Under the pieces are notes generated by a model. That model searched no databases. It was not told the origin of the DNA and saw only the letters and a program-made list of their open reading frames with translations. DNA of 33,847 nt from Pseudomonadota bacterium (GTDB lineage: Bacteria > Pseudomonadota > Gammaproteobacteria > Burkholderiales > Thiobacillaceae): contig JAUYET010000059.1 in NCBI GenBank assembly GCA_030691265.1, positions 1 to 33,847 on the forward strand, written 5' to 3'. How positions within the stretch are numbered: the first letter of the stretch is position 1; the number at the start of each line of letters is the position of its first letter. The position numbers and the translations under genes are program-made. Below, in pieces: positions 33,637 through 33,847 of the stretch.

Positions 33637-33847
33637 GCCGTCCTCTTGCGCGTGGCGATCAGACTGGCGACCACGCTGGCCCCGATCAGCACCGCGACGA
33701 TGGCCAGCGAAGCCTGCACCGGCACGTGATACCAGGGCGCGATCAGCATCTTGGCGCCGATGAAGGTGAGCACCATGGCGAGGCCGTATTTCAGCAGCTG
33801 GAAGCGGTCGGCCACCTCGGCCATCAGGAAGTACAACGCGCGCAGGC
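33633..33847 (-). CDS. TerC-family membrane protein, partial (N-terminus outside window)
   Basis: The last 71 residues are visible. [35 protein letters not shown] is the typical end of TerC/Alx proteins, with the conserved YLMA..DRF..LKYGLA..L.FIG.KM pattern, followed by a last helix. TerC proteins export Mn2+ or protect against tellurite. The gene continues beyond the right edge and leads into the rhodanese gene. Confidence 0.9.
   Translation of the reverse strand, partial: LRALYFLMAEVADRFQLLKYGLAMVLTFIGAKMLIAPWYHVPVQASLAIVAVLIGASVVASLIATRKRTA

Overview
The window is a high-GC bacterial chromosome segment. Every gene I can support is on the minus strand, so transcription runs from right to left. 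Gene content points to a Gram-negative proteobacterium, probably a betaproteobacterium or a related gammaproteobacterium: Sec-dependent lipoproteins, an outer-membrane barrel protein ending in Phe, YqhA, YbaN and MarC families, and several short palindromic repeat families familiar from such genomes. No rRNA, tRNA or CRISPR array was seen.

Left part (1-6000), a decaying accessory region: a partial MNT nucleotidyltransferase; a VanZ-like gene split by an IS3-type element; an uncharacterised two-gene cassette, one partner being a nucleotidyltransferase-like protein; a wrecked glycosyltransferase gene carrying two repeats; a PIN toxin with a small antitoxin; and an MNT gene followed by a truncated HEPN remnant.

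Middle (6095-9352): btaA and btaB for betaine-lipid (DGTS-type) synthesis plus a HAD phosphatase. The operon is bracketed by two directly oriented copies of a nested palindromic element. A Pho-box-like sequence lies immediately before btaA.

9419-16401: ion and stress homeostasis: a CPA2 antiporter, a tandem universal stress protein, a CBS-domain protein, a calcium-type P-ATPase, a CaCA exchanger and a small protein. 16665-25252: membrane-lipid and envelope genes: alpha/beta hydrolases, a frameshifted mrpE, a PlsC acyltransferase, an ACP-acyl-AMP ligase, an MFS carrier, a ceramidase-like membrane protein and a PagL-like outer-membrane protein. 25353-33847: membrane-integrity genes: MarC, a diguanylate cyclase, slipin plus NfeD, YbaN, an AI-2E family permease, YqhA, TerB-DUF697, a VC0807-like protein, a rhodanese lipoprotein and a partial TerC. 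Most neighbours overlap by ATGA or GTGA, which suggests long polycistronic transcripts.

The most striking theme is that several unrelated palindromic repeat families have entered genes and are translated in frame. Examples are the P-ATPase, the PlsC acyltransferase (three 19-residue units whose DNA hairpins are kept by compensatory changes), TerB-DUF697, the ceramidase-like C-terminus and the NfeD C-terminus. A likely ancestral ligase-PlsC fusion is split by a frameshift, and mrpE is also frameshifted.
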